64,000 bases of DNA from Enterobacter cloacae subsp. cloacae ATCC 13047 (GTDB lineage Bacteria; Pseudomonadota; Gammaproteobacteria; Enterobacterales; Enterobacteriaceae). The DNA lies in contig NC_014121.1 of NCBI RefSeq assembly GCF_000025565.1, forward strand, positions 4,488,216 to 4,552,215, read 5' to 3'. The position numbers and the translations under genes were made by a program. The notes below the pieces were generated by a model, which worked only from the letters and a program-made list of their open reading frames with translations, did not search any database and was not told the origin of the DNA. Shown one piece after another: positions 10,400 through 20,766 of this stretch; positions within the stretch are counted from its first letter, which is position 1, and each line of letters starts with the position of its first letter.

Positions 10400-11701
10400 T
10401 TAACGTTTTCCGCTGTGCAGCCAGAATGGCTCCTGCGAAATGGCCTCGTTGCGGAAATGCTCAATCTCAATATGCTGACGGGTTTCGATGGCATGTTTCA
10501 GCCCCTGCCAGTTTTCCAGCCATGCCTGCGTTTTGACGTCATCATAGGCACCCGACAGCAGTAGCATGCAGTCGATGTTGCGCGTCAGACGGATCAGCTG
10601 GTCGCCGTACTGGTCACCCAGCGGATAAGCAAAGGTGGTTTTCAGCTCTGCGGCATGGCGGGAGAGGTGGATATCCGCGAAACGTTTAAAGTTTTCTGCG
10701 ATTTTGGTCTGGGCTTTCGCGTCCAGGAAAGTGCGCCAGCCGCGCGTCACCAGAAACTCGGTCAGCGCCAGTTTGGCGGCCGCGGTTTGCGGGCTGTAGA
10801 TCGCCGTTTGCGCAGACACATCAGAGAGCATCAGCGTTTCAGTTTGCGTCAGCAGATCGCGTAAGTGAGCACTTGCTTTGCGAGGCACGATGCCGCCAAA
10901 CAGCATCAGAGTATGACGAACCAGACCGATGGCGGCCAGGACGTGGGCTTTTGCGTTTTTCACATTACGCACCCAGAGCTCTTCGTGGTACTGCCACTGC
11001 GAAAGCGCCAGCTCCAGAGCCGCCTCCATGCCCTGCTCAACGCTGGCTTTTGGGGCTACGCGTAACACAGGGGTCTCTTTCAGCGCCCGTGGCGCATTCC
11101 CGGCGGCAAGATGATAGCCGCGGGCGGCTTTGCTAAGGCTGCCCTGACGCAAGCCTGACTGACTCACTAGCTTACGCGCCAGCTTCAGCACATCGTTCGT
11201 CTCGCCTTCCAGCAGTTCAAGCTCCAGTTCGCAAATTGGCTCCTGGTATTCCCCCGCTTTCACCTCGCCCAAATCAAGGGCGATTTCAATGCGGCTTTTG
11301 CCTTCCGTTACCAGCCATTTCTCGCGCCAGAAATCGGTGCTGAACAGCGGCTGCACCTCAGCTGCCAGGGTGGATGGCAGTTCGCCGTTTGGCCACACTT
11401 CTGCCGGAAAACGTTCCAGCTCAAGTTCTGGCTGATTGATGTCGATATTGTATTCGGGGCGCTGATGCAAACCGCCCACAACGCGGCCGGCGATTTTCAT
11501 CGTCATCTCGTAGCGCCCGTTCGCGCCGCGGATGCGCAAGCCCATATCATGACGACGCAGCCAGTTGTCCGGCGTTTCGTAATAGATATTGAGCAGCTGT
11601 ACGGGTTCATGGTGTTCGCCGGACAGCGTTTGCAGATGCTGGCGGAGCGCGTCAACGCTGTCTTTTTCGACGATAAACTTTAATTCGATCTCTTGTGCCA
11701 T
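10400..11701 (-). CDS. ygiF: Inorganic triphosphatase (CYTH-CHAD protein)
   Basis: A 433-residue protein equal in length to E. coli YgiF, which hydrolyses inorganic triphosphate. The N-terminal CYTH domain (about 1-200) begins with EIELKF, the ExExK metal and triphosphate-binding motif. It continues with strands rich in acidic and basic residues, such as LRIRGANGRYEMTMK. The C-terminal CHAD domain (about 220-420) is alpha-helical with conserved histidines. It is the first gene of the ygiF-glnE-hldE run and is divergent from ygiM across a 238-bp spacer. Confidence 0.95.
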   Translation of the reverse strand: MAQEIELKFIVEKDSVDALRQHLQTLSGEHHEPVQLLNIYYETPDNWLRRHDMGLRIRGANGRYEMTMKIAGRVVGGLHQRPEYNIDINQPELELERFPAEVWPNGELPSTLAAEVQPLFSTDFWREKWLVTEGKSRIEIALDLGEVKAGEYQEPICELELELLEGETNDVLKLARKLVSQSGLRQGSLSKAARGYHLAAGNAPRALKETPVLRVAPKASVEQGMEAALELALSQWQYHEELWVRNVKNAKAHVLAAIGLVRHTLMLFGGIVPRKASAHLRDLLTQTETLMLSDVSAQTAIYSPQTAAAKLALTEFLVTRGWRTFLDAKAQTKIAENFKRFADIHLSRHAAELKTTFAYPLGDQYGDQLIRLTRNIDCMLLLSGAYDDVKTQAWLENWQGLKHAIETRQHIEIEHFRNEAISQEPFWLHSGKR

Positions 11702-11939
11702 AGCCTTGTACTTTTGCGTGCGTCACAGACGCGTCGATGAAGGCGAACTTCCTCGCCATTTGTTTGTCAGTACATAGTATTTTGCGCCAAATTGCCACGC
11801 AATGAGCAATTTGACGGGCGTAAAAAGTTTGCAGCGGCGGCGATCGGGACACAGATGATTCTGATTGATGACGAATCCTTTGCGTAGAGACACTGATGCC
11901 ACTACTATCGTTCCACTATTTATGAAAATAACGACTGAT

Positions 11940-12560
11940 ATGCTTAAATTACGCCTGATTGGACTTACTTTACTCGCTTTTAGCGCCGCGACTGCGGTCC
12001 ACGCTGAAGAAAAGCGTTACGTTTCTGACGAACTGAACACCTGGGTACGTAGCGGCCCCGGAGATAATTATCGCCTCGTGGGTACGGTAAATGCCGGCGA
12101 GGAAGTCACCCTGTTACAGACCAACACCGAGACCAATTATGGTCAGGTTCGCGACAGTTCCGGCCGTACCTCCTGGATCCCCCTGAAAGAGCTGAGCACC
12201 GTGCCAAGCCTGCGCACCCGCGTGCCGGATCTGGAAAACCAGGTGAAAACCCTCACCGACAAGCTGAACAACATTGACGGTACCTGGAACCAGCGCACCG
12301 CTGAAATGCAGCAGAAAGTCGCGCAGAGCGACAGCGTGATTAACGGTCTGAAAGAAGAGAACCAGAAACTGAAAAATGAGCTAATTGTGGCGCAGAAGAA
12401 GGTAAATGCCGCTAATCTGCAGCTCGATGACAAACAGCGCACCATCATCATGCAGTGGTTTATGTATGGCGGCGGCGTGCTGGGTGTCGGCCTGGTGCTG
12501 GGTCTTGTTCTGCCACACCTGATCCCAAGCCGTAAACGTAAAGACCGCTGGATGAACTAA
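11940..12560 (+). CDS. ygiM: SH3-domain inner-membrane protein YgiM (TIGR04211)
   Basis: A 206-residue protein matching E. coli YgiM in length. A signal or anchor segment (MLKLRLIGLTLLAFSAAT) precedes a bacterial SH3 domain (about 28-90, with VRSGPGDNYRLVG). A coiled coil follows (about 95-165), then one membrane helix near 172-192 (YGGGVLGVGLVLGLVL) and a basic tail (PSRKRKDRW). Upstream in-frame starts at 11865 and 11922 would extend it, but 11940 reproduces the E. coli start. It lies just before cca, as in E. coli. Its molecular role is not established. Confidence 0.92.
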   Translation: MLKLRLIGLTLLAFSAATAVHAEEKRYVSDELNTWVRSGPGDNYRLVGTVNAGEEVTLLQTNTETNYGQVRDSSGRTSWIPLKELSTVPSLRTRVPDLENQVKTLTDKLNNIDGTWNQRTAEMQQKVAQSDSVINGLKEENQKLKNELIVAQKKVNAANLQLDDKQRTIIMQWFMYGGGVLGVGLVLGLVLPHLIPSRKRKDRWMN

Positions 12561-12621
12561 TTCGTCTTCTCTGCCAGACTTACGTATTATCTTGCCAAAA
12601 GAGAAAACGGGAGTGTAGGGC

Positions 12622-13863
12622 GTGAAGAGTTATCTGGTCGGTGGTGCGGTACGTGATGCGTTGTTAGGTCTGCCGGTCAAAGATAAAGACTGGGTGGTGG
12701 TAGGCGCCACCCCCGAAGAGATGCTTAACGCGGGCTACCAGCAGGTAGGCCGCGATTTTCCCGTGTTTCTCCATCCGCAAAGCCGGGAAGAGTACGCCCT
12801 GGCGCGTACGGAGCGTAAATCCGGTTCCGGCTATACTGGCTTCACTTGCTATGCCGCGCCCGACGTCACGCTGGAGCAGGATCTCCTGCGTCGCGATCTC
12901 ACCATCAACGCGCTGGCGCAGGACGAGAACGGCCAGATCGTTGATGCTTATGGCGGCCAGGACGATCTGCGCAACCGTCTTTTACGTCACGTCTCCCCGG
13001 CGTTTTCGGAAGATCCGCTCCGGGTGCTGCGCGTGGCGCGCTTTGCCGCACGTTACGCCCATCTCAGTTTCCGTATTGCCGATGAGACGATGGCGCTGAT
13101 GACCGCCATGACCAAGGCGGGTGAGCTTGAACACCTGACGCCAGAACGCGTCTGGAAAGAGACGGAGAACGCCCTCACCACCCGCAATCCACAGGTCTTT
13201 TTCCAGGTGCTGCGCGACTGCGGCGCCCTGAAGGTGCTGTTCCCGGAGATAGACGCGTTGTTTGGTGTACCCGCCCCGGCGAAATGGCACCCGGAAATCG
13301 ACACTGGCGTGCACACCCTGATGACGCTCAGTATGGCGGCCATGCTCAGCCCGGAGGTGGACGTGCGCTTCTCGACGCTGTGCCACGATCTCGGTAAAGG
13401 CTTAACACCAAAAGAATTCTGGCCTCGCCACCACGGGCACGGCCCGGCTGGGGTGAAGCTGGTCGAGGGGCTGTGCCAGCGCCTGCGGGTGCCGAACGAG
13501 ATCCGCGATCTGGCGAAACTGGTGGCCGAATTCCACGACCTTATCCACACCTTCCCGATCCTGAAACCGGCCACCATCGTTAAGCTGTTCGATAACATCG
13601 ATGCCTGGCGTAAACCCCAGCGCGTCGAGCAGATCGCGCACACCAGCGAGGCTGACGTGCGCGGGCGCACCGGGTTCGAAGCGTGCGACTATCCGCAGGG
13701 GCGCTTGCTGCGCGCCGCGTGGGAGGTGGCCAAAGCCGTGCCAACCAAAGAGGTCGTCGAAGCAGGATTTAAAGGCCCGGAAATTCGCGAAGAGCTGACG
13801 AAACGGCGGATTCAGGCGGTATCAGAGTGGAAGGAAAAGCATTGCCCTCAGCCAAAAGACTGA
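12622..13863 (+). CDS. cca: Multifunctional CCA tRNA nucleotidyltransferase / phosphatase
   Basis: Cca adds and repairs the 3' CCA of tRNAs and, through its HD domain, has 2'-nucleotidase, phosphatase and phosphodiesterase activities. The N-terminus has [10 protein letters not shown] followed by the catalytic DKDWVV acidic motif. [12 protein letters not shown] and [11 protein letters not shown] are the head and neck motifs. The HD domain is at about 225-330 (CHDLGKGL). The start is a GTG preceded by GGGAGTG. Length is 413 residues (412 in E. coli). It converges with uppP over 10 bp. Confidence 0.97.
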   Translation: MKSYLVGGAVRDALLGLPVKDKDWVVVGATPEEMLNAGYQQVGRDFPVFLHPQSREEYALARTERKSGSGYTGFTCYAAPDVTLEQDLLRRDLTINALAQDENGQIVDAYGGQDDLRNRLLRHVSPAFSEDPLRVLRVARFAARYAHLSFRIADETMALMTAMTKAGELEHLTPERVWKETENALTTRNPQVFFQVLRDCGALKVLFPEIDALFGVPAPAKWHPEIDTGVHTLMTLSMAAMLSPEVDVRFSTLCHDLGKGLTPKEFWPRHHGHGPAGVKLVEGLCQRLRVPNEIRDLAKLVAEFHDLIHTFPILKPATIVKLFDNIDAWRKPQRVEQIAHTSEADVRGRTGFEACDYPQGRLLRAAWEVAKAVPTKEVVEAGFKGPEIREELTKRRIQAVSEWKEKHCPQPKD

Positions 13864-13873
13864 GGGCAGCCGG

Positions 13874-14695
13874 TCAGAAGAAGACCACGTAAACCGCAGC
13901 CGCGACGATAAAGCGGTAGATCGCGAACGGGATAAACGAGATACGCTTAATCAGTTGCAGGAAGGTTTTAATGGCAATCAGCGCCACGATAAAAGCGGTG
14001 ATAAAGCCCACGGCGAACATCGGAATATCGCCCGTGGTGAGAAAACCAATGCTTTTGTAGAGGTCCAGCGCGGTGGCGCCCATCATCATCGGCACCGCCA
14101 GCAGGAACGAGAACTCAGATGCCGCGTAACGGCTTACACCCATCAGCATCCCGCCGGAAATCGTTGCTCCTGAACGGGAGAAGCCCGGCCACAGCGCCAG
14201 ACACTGGAAGCAGCCAATGATAAAGGCCTGGCGATACGTCATATCATCCAGACCTTCTGCGCGCGGCGTTTTTGGCTTCAGCACTTCCGCCGCAATCAGC
14301 AGGAAACCACCGACCACCAGCGCGTACATCACGTTAATCGGGTTAAACAGCGATTTGATGGTGTCGTGGAAAACCAGCCCCAGCACCACCGCCGGGATCA
14401 TCCCGAGCAGGATATGAATCAGCGTCAGGCGGCCCTTGCTCTCTCCTTCACGCTGTGGCAAACGCCCGAAGTGGATGCCGATCAGCCCAAACAGACGACG
14501 CCAGAACATCACGACCACAGCCAGAATGGACCCCAACTGAATGACCACCTCGAACGTCTTTGCGGTATCGCCTTCAAAGCCCAGCAGGTGGCCAACAATA
14601 ATCATATGGCCCGTACTGGAAACCGGCAAAAACTCCGTCAATCCTTCGACCACACCCAGAATTGCCGCCACCAGCAGCGAGTGCATATCGCTCAT
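13874..14695 (-). CDS. uppP: Undecaprenyl-diphosphatase
   Basis: UppP/BacA dephosphorylates undecaprenyl pyrophosphate to recycle the lipid carrier for peptidoglycan and LPS O-antigen synthesis; raised activity gives bacitracin resistance. The 273-residue multi-helix inner-membrane protein has the conserved [17 protein letters not shown] segment near the N-terminus and [13 protein letters not shown] near residue 165, which form the active site. Length equals the E. coli protein. It is downstream of folB on the same strand. Confidence 0.97.
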   Translation of the reverse strand: MSDMHSLLVAAILGVVEGLTEFLPVSSTGHMIIVGHLLGFEGDTAKTFEVVIQLGSILAVVVMFWRRLFGLIGIHFGRLPQREGESKGRLTLIHILLGMIPAVVLGLVFHDTIKSLFNPINVMYALVVGGFLLIAAEVLKPKTPRAEGLDDMTYRQAFIIGCFQCLALWPGFSRSGATISGGMLMGVSRYAASEFSFLLAVPMMMGATALDLYKSIGFLTTGDIPMFAVGFITAFIVALIAIKTFLQLIKRISFIPFAIYRFIVAAAVYVVFF

Positions 14696-14801
14696 CTATA
14701 AACCCCTAAAAAAATATAAAAAAAACGGTCGCCCCAACAGCTACCGTGAAAGATACAGCTTTAAGACCGATATAACCTAAAATGGTTTAGCTATTATGAC
14801 G

Positions 14802-15170
14802 TTAAATCTTTCCTTTCAGATTTGTGCCACGCTCGATGATGACCCCCACATTGGCGGCACGCGCCACCGCGCCCGGCTTACTCAGCTTAATGCGCACCCA
14901 CGGCGAGTTGAATTTGGTCAGCAGTAACTCTGCCACCTCTTCTGCCACGCGCTCCACCAGCGCAAAACGCTGCCCTTCAACGTGGGCGATGACCGTTTCA
15001 CTGATGTCGGCATAGCTCAGACAGTCATTCACGTCGTCACTTTTTGCCGACTTGCGGTTATCCCAGCCCATTTCGATATCGAACACCAGCTTCTGCTCGA
15101 TGGTCTGTTCCCAGTCGTAAACACCAATAGTGGTGATTACCGAAAGTTGCTCTATAAATACAATATCCAT
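14802..15170 (-). CDS. folB: Dihydroneopterin aldolase
   Basis: FolB cleaves 7,8-dihydroneopterin to 6-hydroxymethyl-dihydropterin and glycolaldehyde in folate synthesis, and also epimerises the substrate. The 122 residues start [11 protein letters not shown] and include the active-site lysine region ([10 protein letters not shown]) and [16 protein letters not shown] second ATG one codon upstream is possible; the start here is the E. coli one. It is divergent from plsY, as in E. coli. Confidence 0.96.
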   Translation of the reverse strand: MDIVFIEQLSVITTIGVYDWEQTIEQKLVFDIEMGWDNRKSAKSDDVNDCLSYADISETVIAHVEGQRFALVERVAEEVAELLLTKFNSPWVRIKLSKPGAVARAANVGVIIERGTNLKGKI

Positions 15171-15277
15171 CACGACCTGCCTGCTTTTTGGCTAAACCGG
15201 ATACCACTTCCGGTGAATTATGCGTATTATCCACAGATGCTGAGAATACAGATACATTTTCAAAACGGAACAGCGTT

Positions 15278-15892
15278 ATGAGTGCAATCGCGCCTGGAAT
15301 GATTCTCCTCGCCTACCTTTGCGGCTCAATCTCCAGCGCCATTCTGGTCTGCCGCATTGCCGGGTTACCTGACCCGCGCGAAAGTGGCTCCGGGAATCCG
15401 GGAGCGACCAATGTACTACGAATTGGCGGCAAGGGAGCAGCCGTAGCGGTTTTGATTTTTGACGTTCTGAAAGGGATGTTACCCGTCTGGGGCGCGTATG
15501 CGCTGGGCGTGACCCCGTTCTGGCTGGGGCTTATTGCCATCGCCGCCTGTGTCGGCCACATCTGGCCCGTATTCTTCGGTTTTAAAGGTGGCAAAGGCGT
15601 CGCGACGGCTTTTGGTGCCATCGCGCCCATCGGCTGGGATCTCACCGGCGTAATGGCGGGCACCTGGCTGCTGACTATTCTTCTGAGCGGCTATTCGTCG
15701 CTGGGCGCCATCGTCAGCGCGCTGATCGCCCCGTTCTATGTCTGGTGGTTTAAACCCCAGTTTACCTTCCCGGTGTCGATGCTCTCCTGCCTTATCCTGC
15801 TGCGTCATCACGATAATATTCAGCGTCTGTGGCGACGTCAGGAGACGAAAATCTGGGCGCGGTTAAAGCGGAAGAAGAGAGAGACGCGGTAG
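15278..15892 (+). CDS. plsY: Acyl-phosphate:glycerol-3-phosphate acyltransferase
   Basis: PlsY transfers an acyl group from acyl phosphate to glycerol 3-phosphate, the first step of phospholipid synthesis. The 204-residue inner-membrane protein has the three cytoplasmic motifs of the family: [34 protein letters not shown] and the C-terminal HHDNIQRL region. The start at 15278 matches E. coli, and in-frame codons upstream belong to the folB-plsY spacer. The protein ends in a basic tail. Confidence 0.97.
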   Translation: MSAIAPGMILLAYLCGSISSAILVCRIAGLPDPRESGSGNPGATNVLRIGGKGAAVAVLIFDVLKGMLPVWGAYALGVTPFWLGLIAIAACVGHIWPVFFGFKGGKGVATAFGAIAPIGWDLTGVMAGTWLLTILLSGYSSLGAIVSALIAPFYVWWFKPQFTFPVSMLSCLILLRHHDNIQRLWRRQETKIWARLKRKKRETR

Positions 15893-15917
15893 GGCTTTAT
15901 TTACTTTTAGTGGAATT

Positions 15918-16467
15918 GTTCCGTTCACTTTATGACCAACAGAATATGACGTTCCGGAACCCGTGAACGTGATAAGGGGGCCACCGCGGCCCCCTTATCA
16001 ATCCCCGCGGCCCCGCGACGAAATCGGTGCTTCGCACTGCGCTCACCTCACGACCCGCTGCCTGCGGTCGGCTCAACTCGACATCCTGTCTCGATTCGCC
16101 TCTGGCCGCCATCCCTGGCGTCCAGCCCTTGTCATCCGGTCTCCGGTTCGCCGATTTCAGCGGGGACTCAACACCCGTGCCACATTCAAACTGCTGAGAA
16201 GGTTGAGGAAACGCCTGATCCGGCTGAAAATCGCTGAGGCGTTGACCGCTGGCCGGGGCGAGGCGCATGGATGCGCCAAGAGGGCGTGACCTACATGGAT
16301 GTAGGATCACGCCCGACCCGATAGCCGGAGGGAATAAGCCGAAGGGACCGCGCAGCGGCGATTTTCTTTGCCGGGAGCCGGGATTGTTAAGGGGGCGGCG
16401 GGAGCCCCCTTAACACGTTCACCGCAGCGGGATACCCATAAAGCAGAAAAGCCATAGTGAACGGAAC
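15918..16467. repeat. 550-bp gene-poor element with nested inverted repeats (MITE-like)
   Basis: Between plsY and ureD lies a stretch with no convincing gene. Its ends are GTTCCGTTCACT (15918-15929) and its exact inverse AGTGAACGGAAC (16456-16467). Inside these lie a second inverted pair, GTGAACGTG (15963-15971) and CACGTTCAC (16414-16422). Each inner arm carries a strong hairpin: a 12-bp perfect stem at 15971-15999 and an 11-bp stem at 16386-16414, both built on AAGGGGGC. Three short open frames cover parts of it on both strands, but none has a recognisable domain or ribosome site. It may be a non-autonomous mobile repeat or a structured RNA gene. Confidence 0.6.
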
Positions 16468-16582
16468 CCTTCCACCGCAGCCCCAAAATACAGGCCCCCA
16501 TCCATAAGCGACTCATATGACAGCCTTCATTTCCGCCAGGGCATACTGAAACGTATCTCCCGGGCGCGCGAATGGAAGCACC

Positions 16583-17410
16583 ATGTTAGCAACTCAGGTC
16601 ACTGATAGTTCGTACAAAGGCTGGCAGGCCTCGCTTGACCTGCGGTTTTGCCACACGCCTGAGAAAACCCTCCTCCATGCCGCGCACCACGTCGGGCCGC
16701 TCACGGTACAGCGTCCGTTCTACCCCGAAGGGGAAACCTGCCACCTTTATCTGCTGCACCCGCCGGGCGGTGTGGTGGGCGGTGACAGGCTGGATATTAC
16801 CGTACGTCTGGACGCCAATAGCCACGCGCTTATCACCATGCCCGGCGCCAGTAAGTTCTATCGCAGCAGCGGCCCACAGGCCCGCCTTAACCAGCACTTT
16901 TATCTCGATGAGGCGTCCACGCTGGAGTGGCTGCCGCAGGACACCATTATCTTTCCCGGCGCCAATGCCGCGCTGCGCTCCGTCTTCCACCTGAAGGCCT
17001 CCAGCACGCTGCTGGCGTGGGAGCTGTACTGTCTGGGTCGCCCGGTGATCGGCGAGACCTTCAGCCACGGCACGCTGGAGAGCCGCCTTGAGGTCTGGGT
17101 GGATGACGAGCCACGTCTGATTGAGCGTCAGCATCTCAGCGACGGCGATCTTACCCCTGTTGCCGGGCAGCCGTGGCTCGGCACGCTGCTGTTCTATCCG
17201 GCCGGAGACACGCACCTCGACACGGCGCGTGAGCTGCTCGCACCACTGAATACCTTTGCCGGGGCGACGCTCACTGACGATCTGCTGTCGGTGCGTTTTC
17301 TCTCCCACGACAACCTGATTTGCCAGCGGGTGATGCGCGATATCTGGCAGTCGCTTCGCCCGCTTCTCACTACCAAAACCGCCTGTTCGCCGCGTATCTG
17401 GCAGACATAA
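16583..17410 (+). CDS. ureD: Urease accessory protein UreD
   Basis: UreD is the first accessory factor to bind the UreABC apoenzyme and scaffolds UreF and UreG during nickel insertion. The 275-residue protein shows the family pattern: [20 protein letters not shown] followed by VVGGD, then [11 protein letters not shown], and [10 protein letters not shown]. It is the first gene of ureDABCEJFG, and ureA follows after 10 bp. No convincing sigma-70 promoter was found in the 115 bp upstream. Length matches Klebsiella and Enterobacter UreD. Confidence 0.96.
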   Translation: MLATQVTDSSYKGWQASLDLRFCHTPEKTLLHAAHHVGPLTVQRPFYPEGETCHLYLLHPPGGVVGGDRLDITVRLDANSHALITMPGASKFYRSSGPQARLNQHFYLDEASTLEWLPQDTIIFPGANAALRSVFHLKASSTLLAWELYCLGRPVIGETFSHGTLESRLEVWVDDEPRLIERQHLSDGDLTPVAGQPWLGTLLFYPAGDTHLDTARELLAPLNTFAGATLTDDLLSVRFLSHDNLICQRVMRDIWQSLRPLLTTKTACSPRIWQT

Positions 17411-17420
17411 GAGAAACGTT

Positions 17421-17723
17421 ATGGAACTGACCCCCAGAGAAAAAGACAAGCTGTTGCTGTTCACCGCCGCGCTGGTTGCCGAACGCCGCCTTGCGCGCGG
17501 GGTAAAGCTCAATTACCCGGAATCGGTCGCGCTGATCAGCGCCTTCATTATGGAAGGCGCGCGCGATGGCGAAACCGTCGCCTCGCTGATGGAAGCGGGC
17601 CGTCACGTCCTGACGCGTGACCAGGTGATGGAAGGCGTACCGGAGATGATCCCGGATATTCAGGTGGAAGCCACCTTCCCGGACGGGTCAAAACTCGTCA
17701 CCGTGCATAACCCGATCGTGTAA
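17421..17723 (+). CDS. ureA: Urease gamma subunit
   Basis: The 100-residue UreA is the smallest structural subunit of the (ABC)3 urease trimer. The sequence [20 protein letters not shown], the [10 protein letters not shown] segment and the ending [10 protein letters not shown] are typical. Gene spacing to ureB is 10 bp. Length equals Klebsiella UreA. Confidence 0.98.
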   Translation: MELTPREKDKLLLFTAALVAERRLARGVKLNYPESVALISAFIMEGARDGETVASLMEAGRHVLTRDQVMEGVPEMIPDIQVEATFPDGSKLVTVHNPIV

Positions 17724-17733
17724 GGAGCGCGTG

Positions 17734-18048
17734 ATGATCCCAGGCGAATACCAGATCCAGTCCGGCAATATAGCCCTCAACGTCGGGCGAGAAACCCGGC
17801 TTATCATCGTCGAAAACCACGGCGACCGACCTATCCAGGTAGGGTCGCACTATCACTTTTACGAGGTGAACCCGGCGCTGAAATTTGACCGGGAAGCCAC
17901 CCGGGGCTTTCGACTGAATATCCCGGCAGGCACCGCGGTGCGGTTCGAACCCGGCCAGAAGCGCGAAGTAACGCTGGTGAAGGTCACCGGGGCGCAACGC
18001 ATTTTCGGTTTCCGGGGGGACGTGATGGGAGAAGTGAAAAATGGCTGA
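17734..18048 (+). CDS. ureB: Urease beta subunit
   Basis: The 104-residue UreB ([20 protein letters not shown]) is the beta subunit that packs against UreC. The motif [18 protein letters not shown] and the arginine-rich EPGQKREV segment are conserved. A GTG one codon upstream is possible, but ATG 17734 gives the usual MIPGE start behind AAGGAGCG. It overlaps ureC by 8 bp, indicating translational coupling. Confidence 0.98.
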   Translation: MIPGEYQIQSGNIALNVGRETRLIIVENHGDRPIQVGSHYHFYEVNPALKFDREATRGFRLNIPAGTAVRFEPGQKREVTLVKVTGAQRIFGFRGDVMGEVKNG

Positions 18049-19744
18049 GATTTCGCGCCAGGCTTATGCCGATATGTTCGGCCCCACCACCGGCGATAAA
18101 GTGCGTTTAGCCGACAGCGAGCTGTGGATCGAAGTCGAAAACGATCTCACCGTCTACGGCGAAGAGGTCAAATTCGGCGGCGGGAAAGTGATCCGCGACG
18201 GTATGGGCCAGGGGCAGATGACCGCGGATGACTGCGTGGATCTGGTGCTGACTAACGCGTTGATTGTCGATCACTGGGGGATCGTGAAAGCGGATATCGG
18301 CGTGAAGAACGGGCGGATCTTTGCCGTTGGCAAAGCCGGTAACCCGGACATTCAGCCCGGGGTGACGATCCCGATCGGTGCCGCCACAGAAGCGATCGCC
18401 GCCGAAGGAAAGATCGTCACCGCTGGCGGGATCGACACTCACATCCACTGGATCTGCCCGCAGCAGGCCGAAGAGGCGCTGGTTTCCGGCGTCACGACGA
18501 TGATCGGCGGCGGCACTGGTCCCGCGGCAGGGACCAACGCCACCACCTGCACGCCGGGGCCGTGGTATATCGCCCGCATGCTGCAGGCTGCCGATACCCT
18601 GCCAGTGAATATCGGCCTGCTGGGTAAAGGCAACGGTTCTAACCCGGATGCCCTGCGCGAGCAGATAGCCGCCGGGGCCATCGGGCTTAAGATCCACGAA
18701 GACTGGGGCGCGACGCCTGCGGCCATCAACTGCTCGCTGGAAGTGGCGGAAGAGATGGATATTCAGGTGGCGCTGCACAGCGACACACTGAACGAATCCG
18801 GTTTCGTCGAAGACACGCTGGCAGCCATCGGCGGGCGCACCATCCATACCTTCCACACGGAAGGGGCCGGTGGCGGCCACGCGCCGGATATTATTACCGC
18901 CTGTGCGCACCCGAATATTCTGCCCTCCTCCACCAACCCGACCCTGCCCTATACGGTTAATACCATCGATGAACATCTCGATATGCTGATGGTCTGCCAC
19001 CACCTCGACCCGGATATCGCCGAGGATGTGGCTTTTGCCGAATCGCGTATTCGCCGGGAAACCATCGCTGCGGAAGATGTGCTGCACGATATCGGCGCAT
19101 TCTCGCTGACCTCCTCTGATTCCCAGGCGATGGGCCGCGTGGGCGAAGTGATTCTCCGCACCTGGCAGGTGGCGCACCGCATGAAGGTGCAGCGCGGCGC
19201 ACTGCCGGAAGAGACTGGCGATAACGACAACTTTCGCGTGAAGCGCTACATCGCCAAATACACCATTAACCCGGCGCTGACGCACGGTATCGCCCATGAA
19301 GTGGGCTCCATCGAAGCGGGTAAGCTGGCGGATTTAGTGGTCTGGTCCCCGGCATTCTTTGGCGTGAAACCCGCCACCATCGTTAAGGGTGGGATGATTG
19401 CCTGCGCTCCGATGGGGGATATCAACGCCTCGATTCCCACGCCGCAACCGGTCCATTATCGTCCGATGTTTGGCGCACTGGGTGCTGCGCGTCACGCCAC
19501 CCGGCTGACGTTTGTCTCGCAGGCTGCGGACGCGCAGGGGATAACGCAACAGCTCAACCTGCAGAGCGCCACGGCGGTGGTCAAAGGCTGCCGCACGGTG
19601 AAAAAGGCCGACATGATCCACAACGGCCTGCAGCCAAATATCACCGTCGATTCGCAAACCTATGAAGTGCGCGTCGACGGCGAACTGATAACCAGCGAAC
19701 CGGCTGACGTTCTGCCGATGGCGCAACGCTATTTCCTGTTTTGA
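18041..19744 (+). CDS. ureC: Urease alpha subunit (catalytic)
   Basis: UreC carries the two-nickel active site that hydrolyses urea to ammonia and carbamate. The 567 residues include the nickel ligands HIH in [12 protein letters not shown], the lysine that is carbamylated in GLKIHEDWG, the [15 protein letters not shown] segment, and the flap histidine in MVCHHLDPD. All catalytic residues expected for the family are present, so the enzyme should be functional if matured. Length equals Klebsiella UreC. Confidence 0.99.
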   Translation: MAEISRQAYADMFGPTTGDKVRLADSELWIEVENDLTVYGEEVKFGGGKVIRDGMGQGQMTADDCVDLVLTNALIVDHWGIVKADIGVKNGRIFAVGKAGNPDIQPGVTIPIGAATEAIAAEGKIVTAGGIDTHIHWICPQQAEEALVSGVTTMIGGGTGPAAGTNATTCTPGPWYIARMLQAADTLPVNIGLLGKGNGSNPDALREQIAAGAIGLKIHEDWGATPAAINCSLEVAEEMDIQVALHSDTLNESGFVEDTLAAIGGRTIHTFHTEGAGGGHAPDIITACAHPNILPSSTNPTLPYTVNTIDEHLDMLMVCHHLDPDIAEDVAFAESRIRRETIAAEDVLHDIGAFSLTSSDSQAMGRVGEVILRTWQVAHRMKVQRGALPEETGDNDNFRVKRYIAKYTINPALTHGIAHEVGSIEAGKLADLVVWSPAFFGVKPATIVKGGMIACAPMGDINASIPTPQPVHYRPMFGALGAARHATRLTFVSQAADAQGITQQLNLQSATAVVKGCRTVKKADMIHNGLQPNITVDSQTYEVRVDGELITSEPADVLPMAQRYFLF

Positions 19745-19753
19745 GGAGTGATG

Positions 19754-20218
19754 ATGATCTATTTAACCCAACGCCTGGACCATGCGCATCCGATTACCGC
19801 CAGCGTCACGCTGCCGATTGACGTGCGGGTGAAAAGCCGTGCCCGCGTGGCGCTGAATGACGGGCGCGAAGCCGGGCTCATGCTGCCGCGCGGTTTACTG
19901 TTGCGCGGCGGCGACCTGCTCTGTAACAAAGACGGCAGCGAAGTCATCGAAGTGATTGCCGCCCCGGAGTCCGTCTCCGTGGTGCGCTGCGACGATCCGT
20001 TCCTCCTCGCCCGCGCCTGCTATCACCTGGGCAACCGCCACGTGCCGCTGCAAATCATGCCCGGCGAGTTGCGCTATCACCACGATCACGTCCTCGACGA
20101 CATGCTGCGCCAGTTTGGGCTGGCGGTCACCTTCGCCAGCCTGCCGTTTGAACCTGAAGCGGGGGCCTACACCAGCGAGGCCCACAGCCATAGCCACTCT
20201 CACGCTCATTCACATTAA
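19754..20218 (+). CDS. ureE: Urease nickel metallochaperone UreE
   Basis: UreE delivers Ni(II) to UreG and the apo-urease complex. The 154-residue protein has the N-terminal peptide-binding domain (VRVKSRARVALNDGREAGLMLPRG is split across residues about 27-50) and the metal-binding domain with GNRHVPLQIMPGELRYHHDHVL. The tail is histidine-rich (HSHSHSHAHSH), which stores nickel. Of the three possible starts in GTGATGATG (19748-19756), the last has the best distance to GGAG at 19745-19748 and gives the usual MIYLTQ. Confidence 0.96.
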   Translation: MIYLTQRLDHAHPITASVTLPIDVRVKSRARVALNDGREAGLMLPRGLLLRGGDLLCNKDGSEVIEVIAAPESVSVVRCDDPFLLARACYHLGNRHVPLQIMPGELRYHHDHVLDDMLRQFGLAVTFASLPFEPEAGAYTSEAHSHSHSHAHSH

Positions 20219-20227
20219 GGATTAATC

Positions 20228-20766
20228 ATGCGTAAGTATTTACCCCTGTTACTGCTGGCCTTTTCCCTGCCTGCGCTGGCACATCCGGGACACGGTGCCG
20301 ACAGCTTCCATGCTGGTTTTTTCACCCGCTGACCGGACTTGATCATCTGCTGATGCTTGCCGGTGCGGGCGTGCTCTCCGCGCTGAGCGGCCGCAAGCTG
20401 CTGCTGCCTTTTGCCACTCTCGGGATGATGCTTGTCGGTGCCATTGCGGGCAGCCTGCTCGGCGGCTTTAGCGGCATGGAGATGCTGATTATCGCCTCGC
20501 TGGGCGTCTGCGGCGTGATGATGTTTAAAACTGAAAATCGTCTGCTGCTGGCGGTGCCTGCCCTGGCGATGTTCCACGGCTGGGCGCACGGGGTGGAGAT
20601 GTCCGGCCACAGCTTCTGGCTCTTCACCAGCGGCTTTATGCTGGCCAGCGCCACGGTGCTGTGCGCCAGCTTCGCCGCCGGATTACTGCTGCGCCGCCAC
20701 GACGGACTGCGTAAAACCTTTGGCGGTGGGCTTATCGTCTCTGCCCTGCTGGCGCTGATGAGCTGA
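20228..20766 (+). pseudogene. ureJ: ureJ, HupE/UreJ nickel permease, frameshifted in a T run
   Basis: UreJ proteins are HupE/UreJ-family inner-membrane proteins thought to import nickel. Translation from ATG 20228 gives a signal-like segment and HPGHGADSFHAGFFTR, then stops at TGA 20330. The family continues HPLTGLDHLL, which is found here in the next frame, from 20323 into the open frame that runs to 20766. One T missing from the six-T run at 20317-20322 explains the break. With seven T the gene would encode about 179 residues, a normal length. The remaining frame has several membrane helices and ends by overlapping ureF by one base. Either the gene is inactivated, or slippage on the run restores it, or this is a sequencing error. 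Confidence 0.85.

Noticed and set aside
15930..16516. Three short open frames on both strands in the plsY-ureD spacer
   Set aside because: They overlap each other and the inverted repeats, have no ribosome sites and no recognisable domain, and are better explained as chance frames in a GC-rich structured element.
16543..16556. Nac-like site ATA-N8-TAT upstream of ureD
   Set aside because: The Nac consensus has a nine-base spacer, and the site is only 27 bp from the ureD start codon. It was not strong enough to list, although nitrogen control of urease by Nac is known in Klebsiella.
18107..19297. Minus-strand open frame of 396 codons
   Set aside because: Antisense to ureC, with no domain and biased composition.
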